From: Cupriavidus basilensis
Lineage (GTDB): Bacteria > Pseudomonadota > Gammaproteobacteria > Burkholderiales > Burkholderiaceae
DNA: 64,000 nucleotides
Direction: 5' to 3'
Assembly (NCBI RefSeq): GCF_008801925.2
Contig: NZ_CP062804.1
Span: forward strand, 992,001 to 1,056,000
This document shows, in pieces, positions 7,964-17,712 of this stretch (the stretch's first letter is position 1; every line of letters begins with the position of its first letter). The position numbers and the translations under genes were made by a program. The notes under the pieces are model-generated. The model ran no database searches. It had not been told where the DNA came from and saw nothing but the letters and a program-made list of their open reading frames with translations.

Positions 7964-8872
7964 ATGACCGCCGAACTCTTTTCCCTATCGCCCGATACAT
8001 CGGGCGATTCGCCTTTGGCGCAGCCGCCCGTGGCCGACCGGCAGGGGGCGCTGGACGCACTGGAGCAACGCTATCCCGGCCTGTGGCGGGCGGGGCAGCT
8101 TGGCCATCTGGGCCGGGCGGGCAGCGTGCCGGCCTTGCCGACCGGCCATGACGCGCTCTCGGCCGAGTTGCCCGGCGGTGGCTGGCCGGTGGGCGCGCTC
8201 ACGGAGCTGCTGCTGGCCGACCCCGGCGTGGGCGAGTTGCGGCTGCTGCGCCCGGCCTTGCTGGCGCTGGCCGCGGCGCAGCGCCGGGTGGCGCTGATCG
8301 GGCCGCCGCACCTGCCCAATGCAACGTGCCTGGCCGAATGGGGGTTGCCGGCTCGCCAGTTGTACTGGGTGCGCCCGCCCGCTGGCGCGGGCCGGGCCGC
8401 GGCGCAGGCGGATGTGCTGTGGGCGGCGGAGCAGGTGCTGCGCAGCCAGGCCTTTGGCGGGGTGATGGTGTGGCTGCCCACGGCGCGTCCCGAGGCGCTG
8501 CGGCGCTTGCAGGTGCTGGCGCAGGCAGGAGACGCCGTGGTGTGGGCGTGCCGGCCGGCCAGCGTGCTGCGCGAGTCGTCGCCGGCGGTGCTGCGGCTGC
8601 TGTTGTCGCCGGCGCCGGGCAATGCCGTGTCGGTCACGTTCCACAAGCGGCGCGGCCCGGTGCGCGATACGCCGCTGGTGCTGCCGCTGGGCGAGATGAT
8701 GGCGGTCCCCGCCATGGCCACGCCGCCTGCGGCGGCGCAGGCCCCGTCGATGCCGGTCCCCCTGAATGCCCCGGTTTCCCAAGCCGTTGCGGGAGAGCAA
8801 GCCCATGTCGTACTGGATCGCGGTGCATCTGCCGCGCCTGTCGCTGGACGCGCTGCAGCCGAACTGGCCTGA
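7964..8872 (+). CDS. imuA: ImuA, SOS mutagenesis accessory protein
   Basis: A 302-residue RecA/SulA-like protein that works with ImuB and DnaE2 in damage-induced translesion synthesis. It shows the ImuA pattern HDALSAELPGGGWPVGALTELL near 60-80 and later WAAEQVLRSQAFGGVMVWLP. The C-terminus is alanine/proline rich and probably flexible. The gene follows a LexA box and overlaps imuB by 68 nt, indicating co-translation. A perfect 10-bp inverted repeat lies 23 nt after the ATG. Confidence 0.9.
   Translation: MTAELFSLSPDTSGDSPLAQPPVADRQGALDALEQRYPGLWRAGQLGHLGRAGSVPALPTGHDALSAELPGGGWPVGALTELLLADPGVGELRLLRPALLALAAAQRRVALIGPPHLPNATCLAEWGLPARQLYWVRPPAGAGRAAAQADVLWAAEQVLRSQAFGGVMVWLPTARPEALRRLQVLAQAGDAVVWACRPASVLRESSPAVLRLLLSPAPGNAVSVTFHKRRGPVRDTPLVLPLGEMMAVPAMATPPAAAQAPSMPVPLNAPVSQAVAGEQAHVVLDRGASAAPVAGRAAAELA
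7987..8008. repeat. Perfect inverted repeat in the 5' coding end of imuA
   Basis: ATCGCCCGAT-AC-ATCGGGCGAT: a 10-bp stem with only a 2-nt centre. It is close enough to the start codon to hinder translation when folded as RNA (tetraloop after fraying), or to act as a protein site. Confidence 0.7.
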
Positions 8873-10370
8873 GCCCGCCGCGCCCCGCGCCTGCGCTGGC
8901 CTGCTGCACCACAGCGTGCCGGTGGCGGTGATGGAGCGCGAGCGGGTGGTGCTGGCCAACGGCCCGGCGGTGGCGCTGGGGGTGCAGGCGGGGATGCGGC
9001 GCGGCGGCGTGCAGGCGTTGTCGGCGCAGGTGGTGCAACTGCAGCGCGAGCCGGCGGCCGAGGCGCAGGTGATGACGGCGCTGGCGCTGGCGTTGCTGCA
9101 TTTCACGCCGCATGTCACGGTGCATCCCGATGCCGGGGTGGCTACCGTGATGATCGATGCCGGGGCCAGCCTGCGGTTGTTTGGCGGCCATCTGGCGTTG
9201 TGCCGGGCGGTGTATGCGCGGGTGCGGCGGCTGGGGGTGTTCCCGCAGCTGGGCTGCGGGCCGACGGCCTTCGGGGCGGCGTGGCTGGCGGCGCAGCCGC
9301 TGCGGCGCGATCGCCGGGGCGGGCTGGTGCGTCCGGCGCGGCGCGCGGTGGGGCCGCAGCGCATGGCGCGGCTGCTGGACCGGCTGCCGGTGGGCATGTT
9401 GCAGGGGCTGGCGGACGATGGCTGGCTCGATGGCATCGGCTGCCGGACCGTGGGCGAGGTGCGGGGCCTGCCGCGTGCCGGCCTGCGGCGCCGGCTGGGG
9501 CCGGACCTGCTGGCGCGGCTGGACCAGGCCTATGGCGAGGTGCCGGTGCGCTTTACGTGGTTCAGCGCGCCCGCCACCTTCTCGCAGCGCATGGAACTGC
9601 CAGGCCGGACCGAATCCGTGCAGGGCGTGATGGCGGGCGCGCAGCGTTTGCTGCTGGCGCTGGCCGGCTGGCTGGCCGTGCAGCAGGCGGGCGTGACGCA
9701 TCTTGTGCTGCGGCTGGAGCATGAGCGCTACCGGCTGGGTGCCCAGACGCAGGCAACGCCGGTGACGATCAGCCTGGCGCAGCCCAGCCGCGATCCGGCG
9801 CATTTGTCCAAGCTGTTGCAGGAGCGGCTGGACAAGGTGCAGTTCCGCGTGCCGGCGGTGAGCCTGCTGCTGGTGGTGGAGTCGGTCCAGGCCTGCGTGC
9901 CGCAGAGCGATGCGCTGTTTCCCGAGCCGGGCGGCACGCCGGCGGAACTGGGCCGCGTGCTCGATACGCTGATGGCGCGCCTGGGCCGGGAGAACGTGCT
10001 GCAACCGCAGCCGCTGGCCGACCACCGGCCCGAGCGCGCCAACCGCTGGTGCCCTGTGGATGAGATGCCTGCGCGCGCGCCGCGCGAGCCGCAGCGTGCC
10101 CCGGCGGGCATGCCGGAGCGTCCGCTGTGGCTGATGGCGCAACCCGTGGCGCTGACTGTGCAGCGCCATCGGCCTTGTCACGGCGGGCCATTGACGTTGC
10201 TCTCGCGGCCGGAGCGCATCGAATCCGGCTGGTGGGACGGCGCGCTGGCCACGCGCGATTACTTCGTTGCGCAACGGGCGGATGGGCTGCGCTGCTGGGT
10301 CTATCGCCAGCGCCCCGGGCGTGAGGAAAGCGGCGAGTACCGCTGGTTCCTGCACGGCTTGTTTGCCTGA
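8805..10370 (+). CDS. imuB: ImuB, Y-family polymerase-like adaptor
   Basis: A 521-residue member of the DinB/UmuC superfamily that acts as a hub between DnaE2, ImuA and the beta clamp and lacks polymerase activity. It begins MSYWIAVHLPRLSLDAL. Unlike active Y-family polymerases, the N-terminal region does not show the acidic metal-binding pairs, as is usual for ImuB. Palm and thumb-like segments (LGCGPTAFGAAWLA, RLLDRLPVGMLQGL) precede the little finger. Within the long C-terminal tail, a clamp-binding peptide is plausible but not identified with certainty. The ATG at 8805 has GGGAGAG upstream and is preferred over 8766. Confidence 0.9.
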   Translation: MSYWIAVHLPRLSLDALQPNWPEPAAPRACAGLLHHSVPVAVMERERVVLANGPAVALGVQAGMRRGGVQALSAQVVQLQREPAAEAQVMTALALALLHFTPHVTVHPDAGVATVMIDAGASLRLFGGHLALCRAVYARVRRLGVFPQLGCGPTAFGAAWLAAQPLRRDRRGGLVRPARRAVGPQRMARLLDRLPVGMLQGLADDGWLDGIGCRTVGEVRGLPRAGLRRRLGPDLLARLDQAYGEVPVRFTWFSAPATFSQRMELPGRTESVQGVMAGAQRLLLALAGWLAVQQAGVTHLVLRLEHERYRLGAQTQATPVTISLAQPSRDPAHLSKLLQERLDKVQFRVPAVSLLLVVESVQACVPQSDALFPEPGGTPAELGRVLDTLMARLGRENVLQPQPLADHRPERANRWCPVDEMPARAPREPQRAPAGMPERPLWLMAQPVALTVQRHRPCHGGPLTLLSRPERIESGWWDGALATRDYFVAQRADGLRCWVYRQRPGREESGEYRWFLHGLFA

Positions 10371-10416
10371 GTCTTTGCCCGAGTGTTTGCCCGAGTTTTT
10401 TGCCTGAATCCTTGCC
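10362..10416. repeat. ~12-bp degenerate tandem repeat between imuB and dnaE2
   Basis: Four diverged units of the form (C/T)GAGTNTTTGCC run from the imuB C-terminal codons to the dnaE2 ATG. The first unit overlaps the imuB stop codon. Confidence 0.75.
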
Positions 10417-13400
10417 ATGTCGAGCCAGCCAGCCAACCCTTCATTCTCCGCTTTGCCGCCGGCGCTTTCCGCGCTGCTGCCGGCGTTGCCCGACTATGTG
10501 GAGCTGCATTGCATCTCCAATTTCACCTTCCTGGACGGGGCGTCGCATCCGGTCGAGCTGATCGAGCGCGCGTTTGCGCTCGGCTACCGCGGCCTGGCGC
10601 TGACCGACGAATGCTCGGTGGCGGGCACGGCCCGCGCGCACCATGCGCTCAAGGACCTGCGCGAACGCACCCGCGATGCGGCCGAGCGCAGCGCGGCGCG
10701 GTTGGCCGCCGGGCTGCGGGAGGATGAGGACGAGGCAGCGGAGGAGCCGGAGGAGGGCGACGACGAAGACGGCGAGCATCAAGGGCATGGCGAATGCCCC
10801 GCCGCGCCGGACGCCACGGCCACCGGGAGCGCCGATGACGCCTTGCAGGCCCGCCTGCGCCGGCATGACCGCCTGCTTGCCCTGGCCCGTGCCGCGCAGG
10901 ATTTCCGCCTGCTGATCGGCAGCCGCTTTACGCTCACCGACCACGCGGGCCGGCCCGTGCTGCGGCTGGTGCTGCTGGCGCAAAATCGCGAAGGCTTCGG
11001 CAACCTGAGCGAGTTGATCACGCTGGGCCGCACGCGCGTGCAAAAGGGCGCCTACGCGCTGCATCCCGACGACATCGCCGCGCCGCAGCCGGGCCAGGCC
11101 CACCTGCGCGGCATGCCCGATTGCCTGGCGCTGCTGCTGCCTTCGTATTGCCCGGACCCCGCCGAGCTGCTGGGGCAAGCCCAATGGATGCGGCAGGCGT
11201 TTGGCGAGCGCGGCTGGATCGCGCTCGAACAATTGCAGGGCCATGCCGATGCCATGCACCGGCTGCGGCTGGAGGAGGCCGCCGCGCTGAGCGGCGTGCC
11301 CCTGGTGGCATCCGGCGCGGTGACCATGCATGTGCGCTCGCGCAAGCCGCTGTCGGACGTGCTGAGCGCGATTCGCGTGGGCCAGCCGCTGGCCGAATGC
11401 GGCATGGCGCTGGCGCCCAACGCCGAGCAGCACCTGCGCATGCGCCAGCGCTTGTCGCGCCTGTACCCGCGCGAGGCGCTGGCGCAGACGCTGCGGGTTG
11501 CCGCCATGTGCGACTTCTCGCTGGCGTCGCTGCGCTACGAGTACCCGGAGGAGCTGGTGCCCCCGGGCGAGACGCCATTCAGCTACCTGCGCCGCGAGAC
11601 CATGAAAGGCGTGCTGCGGCGCTTCCCCAAAGGGCTCAAGCCCAAGTGGCGCAAGCAGCTGAAGGAGGAGCTCGCGCTGATCCGCGAGAAGCGGTACGAG
11701 CCGTTCTTCCTCACCGTGCACGACATCGTGCGCTTTGCCCGCAGCCGCGGCATCCTGTGCCAGGGGCGCGGCTCGGCAGCCAATTCGCTGGTCTGCTATT
11801 GCCTGTTCATCACCGAGGTCGATCCCAAGGATGCCAACCTGCTGTTCGGCCGTTTTCTCTCGCGCGAGCGCGACGAGCCGCCGGACATCGACGTGGACTT
11901 CGAGCATCAGCGGCGCGAAGAAGTCATCCAGTACATCTACGAGAAATACGGCCGCCACCGCGCCGCGCTGGCGGCGTCGCTGATCACCTATCGCTCGCGC
12001 AGCGCGCTGCGCGACGTGGGCCGGGCGCTGGGCATCGATGCCAGCGTGATCGAGCAGGTGGTCAAGGGGCAGGCATGGTGGGATGGCGGCAAGACCTTCC
12101 TGGAGCGCATTTCGCAGTACGGGCTGGACCCGGACGCGCCGGCGGTGCGGCAGTGGGCCAGCCTGACCACGCAACTGCGCGGCTTTCCGCGCCATTTGTC
12201 GCAGCACGTGGGCGGCTTTGTGATTGCGCGGCACAAGCTGTCGCGGCTGGTGCCGATAGAGAACGCGGCCATGGAAAACCGCAGCGTGATCCAGTGGGAC
12301 AAGGACGACCTGGAATCGCTGGGCCTCTTGAAGGTGGACGTGCTGGCGCTTGGCATGCTCTCGGCCATCCGCCGCGCGCTGGCGATGATCCCCACGCGCT
12401 CGGGCGCGCCGTACCGGATGGAAGACGTGCCCAAGGAGGATCCGCAAACCTACGACATGATCTGCGCCGCCGACACCATCGGTGTGTTCCAGGTGGAGTC
12501 GCGTGCGCAGCAGTCGATGCTGCCGCGCCTCTTGCCGCGCAAGTATTACGACCTGGTGGTGGAAGTGGCCATCGTGCGGCCCGGCCCGATCCAGGGCGGC
12601 ATGGTGCATCCCTACCTGAAGCGGCGCGAGCAGGTGCGGCGCACCGGCAAGCCGCCGGCGTACCACAACGACGTCATCGAGAAGGTGCTGGGCCGCACGC
12701 TGGGCGTGCCGATCTTCCAGGAGCAGGTGATGCAACTGGCCATCGACGCCGCCGGTTTTACGCCGGGGCAGGCCGACCAGCTGCGCCGCTCCATGGCGGC
12801 GTGGCGGCGCAAGGGCGACCTGAAGCAGCACCAGGATGCGCTGGTCAAGGCGCTCACCCGCAACAAGTACCCGGAGGCTTTTGCGCTGGCCATCTGCAAG
12901 CAGATCGAAGGGTTTGGCGAATACGGCTTTCCGGAAAGCCATGCCGCCAGCTTTGCCAAGCTGGTCTATATCAGCGCGTGGATCAAGTGCCACCATCCGG
13001 CGGTCTTCCTGTGCGCGCTGCTCAACAGCCAGCCGATGGGGTTCTACTCGGCGTCGCAACTCGTGCAGGATGCGCGCCGGCACCACGTGGTCACGTATCC
13101 GGTGGATGTGACGGTGAGCGGCTGGGAAAGCACGCTGGAGCATGCGGCCAGCGGTGTGCCGGCGCGCGCGCGCCAGCGCGCCCAGCCGGCGGTGCGGCTT
13201 GGCCTGAACCGCGTGAACGGCATGCGCGAGGCGGCGGCCGGGCGGATCGAACTGGCCCGCGCCGAGGCGCCGTTCGCCAGCGTGGAAGACCTGGTGCTGC
13301 GCGCGGGGCTGGACCGGCACGACATCGATGCGCTGGCCGCCGCAGATGCGTTGGCCGGCCTCGCCGGGCATCGCCGCCAAGCGCGCTGGCAGGCCCGCGC

Positions 13401-13899
13401 CGCCGCGCTGCAGGCCGCGCATCACGACCTGCTCCATGAGGCGCCGCCGCCCGAGGGCGAGCTATCGCTGCCCGCGCCGCGCCTGGGCGAGGATGTGGCG
13501 GCCGACTACGCCAGCACGGGCCTGTCGCTCAAGTCGCATCCGCTGGCGCTGCTGCGGCCGCGGCTGGCCGCGCTGCATTACGCCACGGCGCAGGATTTAT
13601 CCCGCTGCGGCAACAACCGGCAGGTGCGTGCCTGCGGCATCGTCACGGTGCGGCAGCGGCCATCCACGGCCGGCGGCACCATCTTTACCTCGATCGAGGA
13701 CGAGACCGGCGCCGTCAACGTGATCCTGTGGCCGGACCTGATCGAGCGCCAGCGCAAGGAAGTGCTGGGCGCGAAGCTGCTGGGGGTGATCGGCACGTGG
13801 CAGCGCCAGGGCGAGGTCAGGCATCTGGTGGCGCAGGAACTGGTGGACCTGAGCCCGCTGCTGGGCCGCCTGATGGTGTCCAGCCGCGATTTTCACTAG
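10417..13899 (+). CDS. dnaE2: Error-prone DNA polymerase III alpha subunit DnaE2 (ImuC)
   Basis: A 1160-residue C-family polymerase, the catalytic member of the imuABC mutasome. The N-terminal PHP domain (about 28-330) starts LHCISNFTFLDGASHPVELI. It is followed by the palm with GRGSAANSLVCY, the catalytic PPDIDVDFEHQRR and GLLKVDVLALGML, then VVRPGPIQGG-type sequence, the YGFPESHAASFAKLVY region and a C-terminal OB fold (VRACGIVTVRQRPST). It lacks the long C-terminal tail of replicative DnaE1. An acidic low-complexity insert (about residues 103-145, mostly E/D/A) interrupts the PHP domain. It lies 46 nt after imuB in the SOS operon. Confidence 0.93.
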   Translation: MSSQPANPSFSALPPALSALLPALPDYVELHCISNFTFLDGASHPVELIERAFALGYRGLALTDECSVAGTARAHHALKDLRERTRDAAERSAARLAAGLREDEDEAAEEPEEGDDEDGEHQGHGECPAAPDATATGSADDALQARLRRHDRLLALARAAQDFRLLIGSRFTLTDHAGRPVLRLVLLAQNREGFGNLSELITLGRTRVQKGAYALHPDDIAAPQPGQAHLRGMPDCLALLLPSYCPDPAELLGQAQWMRQAFGERGWIALEQLQGHADAMHRLRLEEAAALSGVPLVASGAVTMHVRSRKPLSDVLSAIRVGQPLAECGMALAPNAEQHLRMRQRLSRLYPREALAQTLRVAAMCDFSLASLRYEYPEELVPPGETPFSYLRRETMKGVLRRFPKGLKPKWRKQLKEELALIREKRYEPFFLTVHDIVRFARSRGILCQGRGSAANSLVCYCLFITEVDPKDANLLFGRFLSRERDEPPDIDVDFEHQRREEVIQYIYEKYGRHRAALAASLITYRSRSALRDVGRALGIDASVIEQVVKGQAWWDGGKTFLERISQYGLDPDAPAVRQWASLTTQLRGFPRHLSQHVGGFVIARHKLSRLVPIENAAMENRSVIQWDKDDLESLGLLKVDVLALGMLSAIRRALAMIPTRSGAPYRMEDVPKEDPQTYDMICAADTIGVFQVESRAQQSMLPRLLPRKYYDLVVEVAIVRPGPIQGGMVHPYLKRREQVRRTGKPPAYHNDVIEKVLGRTLGVPIFQEQVMQLAIDAAGFTPGQADQLRRSMAAWRRKGDLKQHQDALVKALTRNKYPEAFALAICKQIEGFGEYGFPESHAASFAKLVYISAWIKCHHPAVFLCALLNSQPMGFYSASQLVQDARRHHVVTYPVDVTVSGWESTLEHAASGVPARARQRAQPAVRLGLNRVNGMREAAAGRIELARAEAPFASVEDLVLRAGLDRHDIDALAAADALAGLAGHRRQARWQARAAALQAAHHDLLHEAPPPEGELSLPAPRLGEDVAADYASTGLSLKSHPLALLRPRLAALHYATAQDLSRCGNNRQVRACGIVTVRQRPSTAGGTIFTSIEDETGAVNVILWPDLIERQRKEVLGAKLLGVIGTWQRQGEVRHLVAQELVDLSPLLGRLMVSSRDFH

Positions 13900-13957
13900 G
13901 GCGTGAGTGGGGCGTGATTGGGGCGTAACCGCATAACCCCATAACCGCGTAACCGGG

Positions 13958-14209
13958 TTACTGCGCGGGCGCCTCGTGCCCACGCGCTTCGCAACGCCGC
14001 GCACGGCTCATCTCGCCCTGCCAGCCAACCGCGCGCAGCAGCGCGTACCCATGCTCGGTAATGCGCGGGCACCAGCGGTCGGTCGCGCATTCTTCCAGCG
14101 ACACGAGGTCGCGTTCGAGCAGTGCTTCCAGGTCCACGGGATCGAGTTCCAGTCGATCCTGTACATCGTGGACCAGCAGCAAGGTGGCAAATTCGTGGGG
14201 GCTTAACAT
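13958..14209 (-). CDS. Small conserved-looking hypothetical protein
   Basis: An 83-residue acidic protein starting MLSPHEFATLLLVHDVQ with a predicted helical N-terminus and a RITEHGYALLRAVG segment that resembles a winged-helix fragment. The start at 14209 has CCAGGAG at the right distance; an ATG two codons earlier abuts the ribosome site. It is convergent with dnaE2. I do not recognise a named family. Confidence 0.6.
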   Translation of the reverse strand: MLSPHEFATLLLVHDVQDRLELDPVDLEALLERDLVSLEECATDRWCPRITEHGYALLRAVGWQGEMSRARRCEARGHEAPAQ

Positions 14210-14565
14210 CGCCATCTCCTGGGGTTGAACATCCTGATCGCGCGGCCCGGCGGGGGCAGAACCGCCTACGGAAAGACAGCGCCAGGCGGCATTGGTTCAG
14301 GTGTTTCCTCTGATCTTTGCCTGCCCGCCACGCTGCGTTCGCGATCCCTTCGTTGTACGTCGGTTTTGCGTCTGTTTTGTGTCAGCCTGATCTCCGTTCT
14401 TTGCATGCGCATGCCGGTTTTGCGCCCGTTTGGCGTGCATTCTGCACCCGCCTTGTGCTTTTTCGGCCCCGCCTTTGTGCATGTGAAAAAAGCCGGGAAA
14501 GCGCGCTTCAGTCAGCGTTCAGCCAGCCGATACAAGACGCATCCAAGCGATTTTTTGGGGTCTTC
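14210..14565. other. Promoter-bearing spacer upstream of the chemoreceptor
   Basis: A spacer of about 360 bp separates the divergent hypothetical gene from the chemoreceptor. A C-rich and T-rich plus strand and a FliA-like -10 element near its end are the only signals I can support. The chemoreceptor frame is open across part of it but codon use is poor. Confidence 0.4.
14506..14533 (+). promoter_or_regulatory. Candidate sigma-28 (FliA) promoter
   Basis: GCCGATAC at 14526-14533 matches the FliA -10 (GCCGATAA) in seven of eight positions. CTTCAGTCA, 11 nt upstream, matches the -35 poorly (about five of nine). The downstream gene is a chemoreceptor, the usual FliA target. Confidence 0.4.
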
Positions 14566-14598
14566 GTGGCTACTTTTCTCTCCCCCGCCGTGCGCCTG

Positions 14599-16521
14599 AT
14601 GGCGCGCCTCACCATCACCCGCAAGCTGCTGTTGCTGGCCATCCTGTTCCTGATCCCGCTTGGCGGTGCGCTCTATGCGGTGCTGAGCCTGTCGGTGCAG
14701 ACGATCCGCGCCTCGCAGGACGAACTGAGCGGCCTTGCCATCGTCGACCGTGCGCTCGATTTCATGCGCGAGACGCAGGTCCGCCGCGGCGCAGCCAATG
14801 CCGTGCTCGCCGGCAACGCTGCGTTTCGCGCAACGTTCGACGGTGCCGATGCGAAGGCCGCCGCACACCTTGGCGAACTGGTGAAGCAAGCCGGCGAGGC
14901 CGCGCGCTTCGATGTCATGCCTGACGCACGCAAGCTGGAGCAATCGTGGCAACGCATGCATGAAACGGGCCTGAATGTCACAGCTGGCGCGCTGTTCGAC
15001 ATGCACAGCGCGCTGGTCAAGCAGACGCGGCTGTTTATCGGCGATGTGGCCGACCGCTCTTCGCTCGCGCTCGATCCCGACAGCGGCTCGTACTACCTGG
15101 TGACGCTGATGGTGGGACAGATGCCCAAGCTGGCCGAACTGAGCGCGCTGGCGCGCGGCAGGGGCGCGGCCATCATCAGCCAGGGCGGATACTCTGACGC
15201 GGCGCAGCAAGCCGAGCTGGCCGCGCTGGGCGAGCAGATCCAGGACGGGCTGGAATCCGTGCGGCGTGACATCGACCGCGTGATGCGCGATGCCCCGGCG
15301 TATCGCCCGCGGGTGCAAGGCGCGCTCGCGCAGCTGGCCGCGATGGATACCTTCCACCGCACGCTGAAGGAAAAGATGCTCGGCAGCGGCGGCATCGCCA
15401 TCGAGGCCAAGCCCTATTTCGACGAGGCGACGGCGGCCATCAACGCGGTCTCCTCGGTCAACAAGGTGTTTTCCGGGATTGCCCGCGACATGCTGGAGCA
15501 GCGCATCGCCGCCGAAATGCTGCAGCTCGAGGTGCTGGCCGGGGTCGCCCTGCTGGCCGTGGGCGCGGCGTTCTACCTGTTCGCCGGCTTTAGCCACGGC
15601 ATGCGCGCCGACGTGCAGCAAGTGGCCAGCATGGTGGGCCGGATCAACGCCGGCGACCTGGCCATCACGCTGGAGGTGCGCGGCAGCGACGAACTGAGCC
15701 ACGTCAAGCGGCACCTACTGTCGCTGGTGGACACCTGGCGCGCACTGATCGGCGATACCAAGGTCGGCGCGCAGAACGTGCTGGTGGCCGCCGGCGAGAT
15801 CGCGCAAGGCAACCTGGACCTGTCGCAGCGCACGGAGGAGCAAGCCTCGTCGCTGCAGCAGACAGCCGCCAGCATGGAGCAGCTCACCGCGATCGTGCGG
15901 CAGAACGCCAGCAGCGCGGACCAGGCCAGCGCGCTGGCGGGCGAGGCCAGCGACATCGCCGTGGCCGGCGGCACCTCGGTGGGCCGCGTGCTGCGGACCA
16001 TGGGCGAGATCGAGGCCGATTCCAAGCGCATCGTCGACATCATCGCGGTGATCGACGGCATCGCCTTCCAGACCAACATCCTGGCGCTCAACGCCGCGGT
16101 GGAAGCGGCGCGCGCCGGTGAATACGGGCGCGGCTTTGCCGTGGTGGCCACCGAGGTGCGCAGCCTGGCGCAGCGCGCCGGCAGCTCCGCCAAGGAGATC
16201 CGCACGCTGATCTCGCAGTCGGTGCAGCGGGTCGAGGCCGGCTCGGCGCTGGCGGGGGATGCCACCGCCACCATGGACAGCATCGTTGCCGCGGTCAAGC
16301 GCGTGACCATGATGATGGACGAGATCAGCCGCGCGTCGCAGGAGCAGAGCAGCGGCATTGCCCAGGTCAACCAGGCCGTGACGCAGATGGATCAGGTCAC
16401 GCAGCAGAACGCGGCGCTGGTCGAGCAGGCCGCCGCCGCAGCCGATGCGCTCAAGGAGCAAGCGCAGCGCATGGAGCGTTCGGTGGCGGTGTTCCGGCTG
16501 GATCCCGCCATTGGCGCTTAG
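14599..16521 (+). CDS. Methyl-accepting chemotaxis protein
   Basis: A transmembrane chemoreceptor of about 640 residues. TM1 is at about 10-30 ([20 protein letters not shown]), the periplasmic helical sensor runs to about 305, TM2 is [20 protein letters not shown], a HAMP segment follows and the signalling hairpin carries the hallmark tip [20 protein letters not shown]. The cytoplasmic part is short (36H-like class). The C-terminus lacks an obvious NWETF-type CheR pentapeptide. Start choice is uncertain: the ATG at 14599 gives a typical N-terminus, while a GTG at 14566 with GGGG upstream would add 11 residues. The ligand is unknown. Confidence 0.88.
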   Translation: MARLTITRKLLLLAILFLIPLGGALYAVLSLSVQTIRASQDELSGLAIVDRALDFMRETQVRRGAANAVLAGNAAFRATFDGADAKAAAHLGELVKQAGEAARFDVMPDARKLEQSWQRMHETGLNVTAGALFDMHSALVKQTRLFIGDVADRSSLALDPDSGSYYLVTLMVGQMPKLAELSALARGRGAAIISQGGYSDAAQQAELAALGEQIQDGLESVRRDIDRVMRDAPAYRPRVQGALAQLAAMDTFHRTLKEKMLGSGGIAIEAKPYFDEATAAINAVSSVNKVFSGIARDMLEQRIAAEMLQLEVLAGVALLAVGAAFYLFAGFSHGMRADVQQVASMVGRINAGDLAITLEVRGSDELSHVKRHLLSLVDTWRALIGDTKVGAQNVLVAAGEIAQGNLDLSQRTEEQASSLQQTAASMEQLTAIVRQNASSADQASALAGEASDIAVAGGTSVGRVLRTMGEIEADSKRIVDIIAVIDGIAFQTNILALNAAVEAARAGEYGRGFAVVATEVRSLAQRAGSSAKEIRTLISQSVQRVEAGSALAGDATATMDSIVAAVKRVTMMMDEISRASQEQSSGIAQVNQAVTQMDQVTQQNAALVEQAAAAADALKEQAQRMERSVAVFRLDPAIGA

Positions 16522-16540
16522 GCCTGGTACTGCGGCGCGT

Positions 16541-17449
16541 TCAGCGCCGGTTGGCGATCCAGATGCCGGCCACGATGGCGCCCAGCCCGGCCGCGTGATA
16601 CCAGCGCGGCCAGTCGCCCAGCAGCGCGGAAGACATCAGCGCGGCAAAGACGGGGGTGAGCGTGAAGAAGAACACCGGTAGCTGCGCCCCGGCGCGGGCA
16701 ATCGCACGGTCCCAGGCAAAGTAGGCCAGCAGCGAAGGGATCGTTGCCACATACACCAGGATGCCGAGCGCCTTGCCGTTCCAGTGAATCGGCGCGCTCC
16801 CCGACAGCAGCTCCCACGCCACGAACGGCACGCAGGCCGCCACGCCCGTCACGATCTGCGCAAACAGCAGCACGGCCAGCGGCAAGTCCGGGCGCTTCTT
16901 GCGCAGCAGCCAGGTGTAAGCGCTCCAGGTGATGGTGCCCGCCAGCATGAACAAGTCGCCGGCCACGAAATCCAGCTGGGCCAGCCGCCCGGGATCCCCG
17001 CGCAGCATCACCACACCCACGCCGGCCAGGCATAGCAGGGCGCCCACCACATGCCAGCCGCGCACCCGCTCGCGGAAGAACAGCGCGCCGATGATCAGCA
17101 GGAAGATTGGGGCGGAAGCGCCGATCAGCGTCACGTTGATCGGCGACGACGTGGTCAGCGCCAGGTACTGCATGGCGTTGTAGACCGAGACGGAGAGCAT
17201 GCCCATGGCGGCGATCACCCCGGCATGCTGGCGCAGCGTGGCGGCATGCTCGCGCACGCCCCGCCAGACATAGGGCGCGAGCAGCAGCCCGGCCAGCGCC
17301 CACCGGGCAAAGTTCAGCGTGATCGGCGGGATGGCGCCGGCGGCGTAGTGGCCGACGATGGCGTTGCCGGCCCAGCTCAGCGGCGGGAATGTCAGCAGGC
17401 CAAGCGTGCCCCAGTCAAGCCGGGCGCGGCCGGCGGCGGAAGTGGTCAT
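16541..17449 (-). CDS. EamA/DMT-family transporter
   Basis: A 302-residue inner-membrane protein with about ten transmembrane helices and two EamA repeats (about 12-145 and 160-295). Typical DMT sequence includes LSWAGNAIVGHYAAGAIPP and LNFARWALAGLLLAPY in the first repeat and LLAYFAWDRAIARAGA and AALLGDWPRWYHAAGLGAI in the second. Such proteins usually export amino acids or metabolites; no substrate can be inferred. It converges on the chemoreceptor gene with a 19-nt gap. Confidence 0.85.
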   Translation of the reverse strand: MTTSAAGRARLDWGTLGLLTFPPLSWAGNAIVGHYAAGAIPPITLNFARWALAGLLLAPYVWRGVREHAATLRQHAGVIAAMGMLSVSVYNAMQYLALTTSSPINVTLIGASAPIFLLIIGALFFRERVRGWHVVGALLCLAGVGVVMLRGDPGRLAQLDFVAGDLFMLAGTITWSAYTWLLRKKRPDLPLAVLLFAQIVTGVAACVPFVAWELLSGSAPIHWNGKALGILVYVATIPSLLAYFAWDRAIARAGAQLPVFFFTLTPVFAALMSSALLGDWPRWYHAAGLGAIVAGIWIANRR

Positions 17450-17481
17450 CGGCGGGTTGTCGTCCTGTTCATATTCTTGTT

Positions 17482-17503
17482 GTTCTGTTTATTCTGTTTG
17501 TTT
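17482..17503. repeat. 9-bp T-rich tandem repeat before the EamA gene
   Basis: TTCTGTTT(A/G) occurs twice in a row within a T-rich stretch about 35 bp upstream of the leftward gene's start. Confidence 0.6.
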
Positions 17504-17712
17504 TTTCTCTGCCGGCATTATGCCGCAGGCGTGAATTGCAAACGATTGTGACCGGCGTGCTGTTGGCGGATGCGTTGCGCTAGTCTTCCCACCATCCGCA
17601 CCACCCGGATACGAACTGTTACATAGCGCTGTGTTTTCGCTGTCAACACGCGCTGCCACCGGGCCGTTTTTACAGGCAACGCGCAAGTTGCGCGCCTCAC
17701 CTGGAGATAGAC

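Noticed and set aside
10441..13437. A 998-residue frame on the minus strand across dnaE2
   Set aside because: It is the antisense shadow of a GC-rich polymerase gene; its product is arginine/histidine rich and lacks any family resemblance. Other long minus-strand frames (for example across imuB, the carboxylase alpha subunit and dmpN) are of the same kind.
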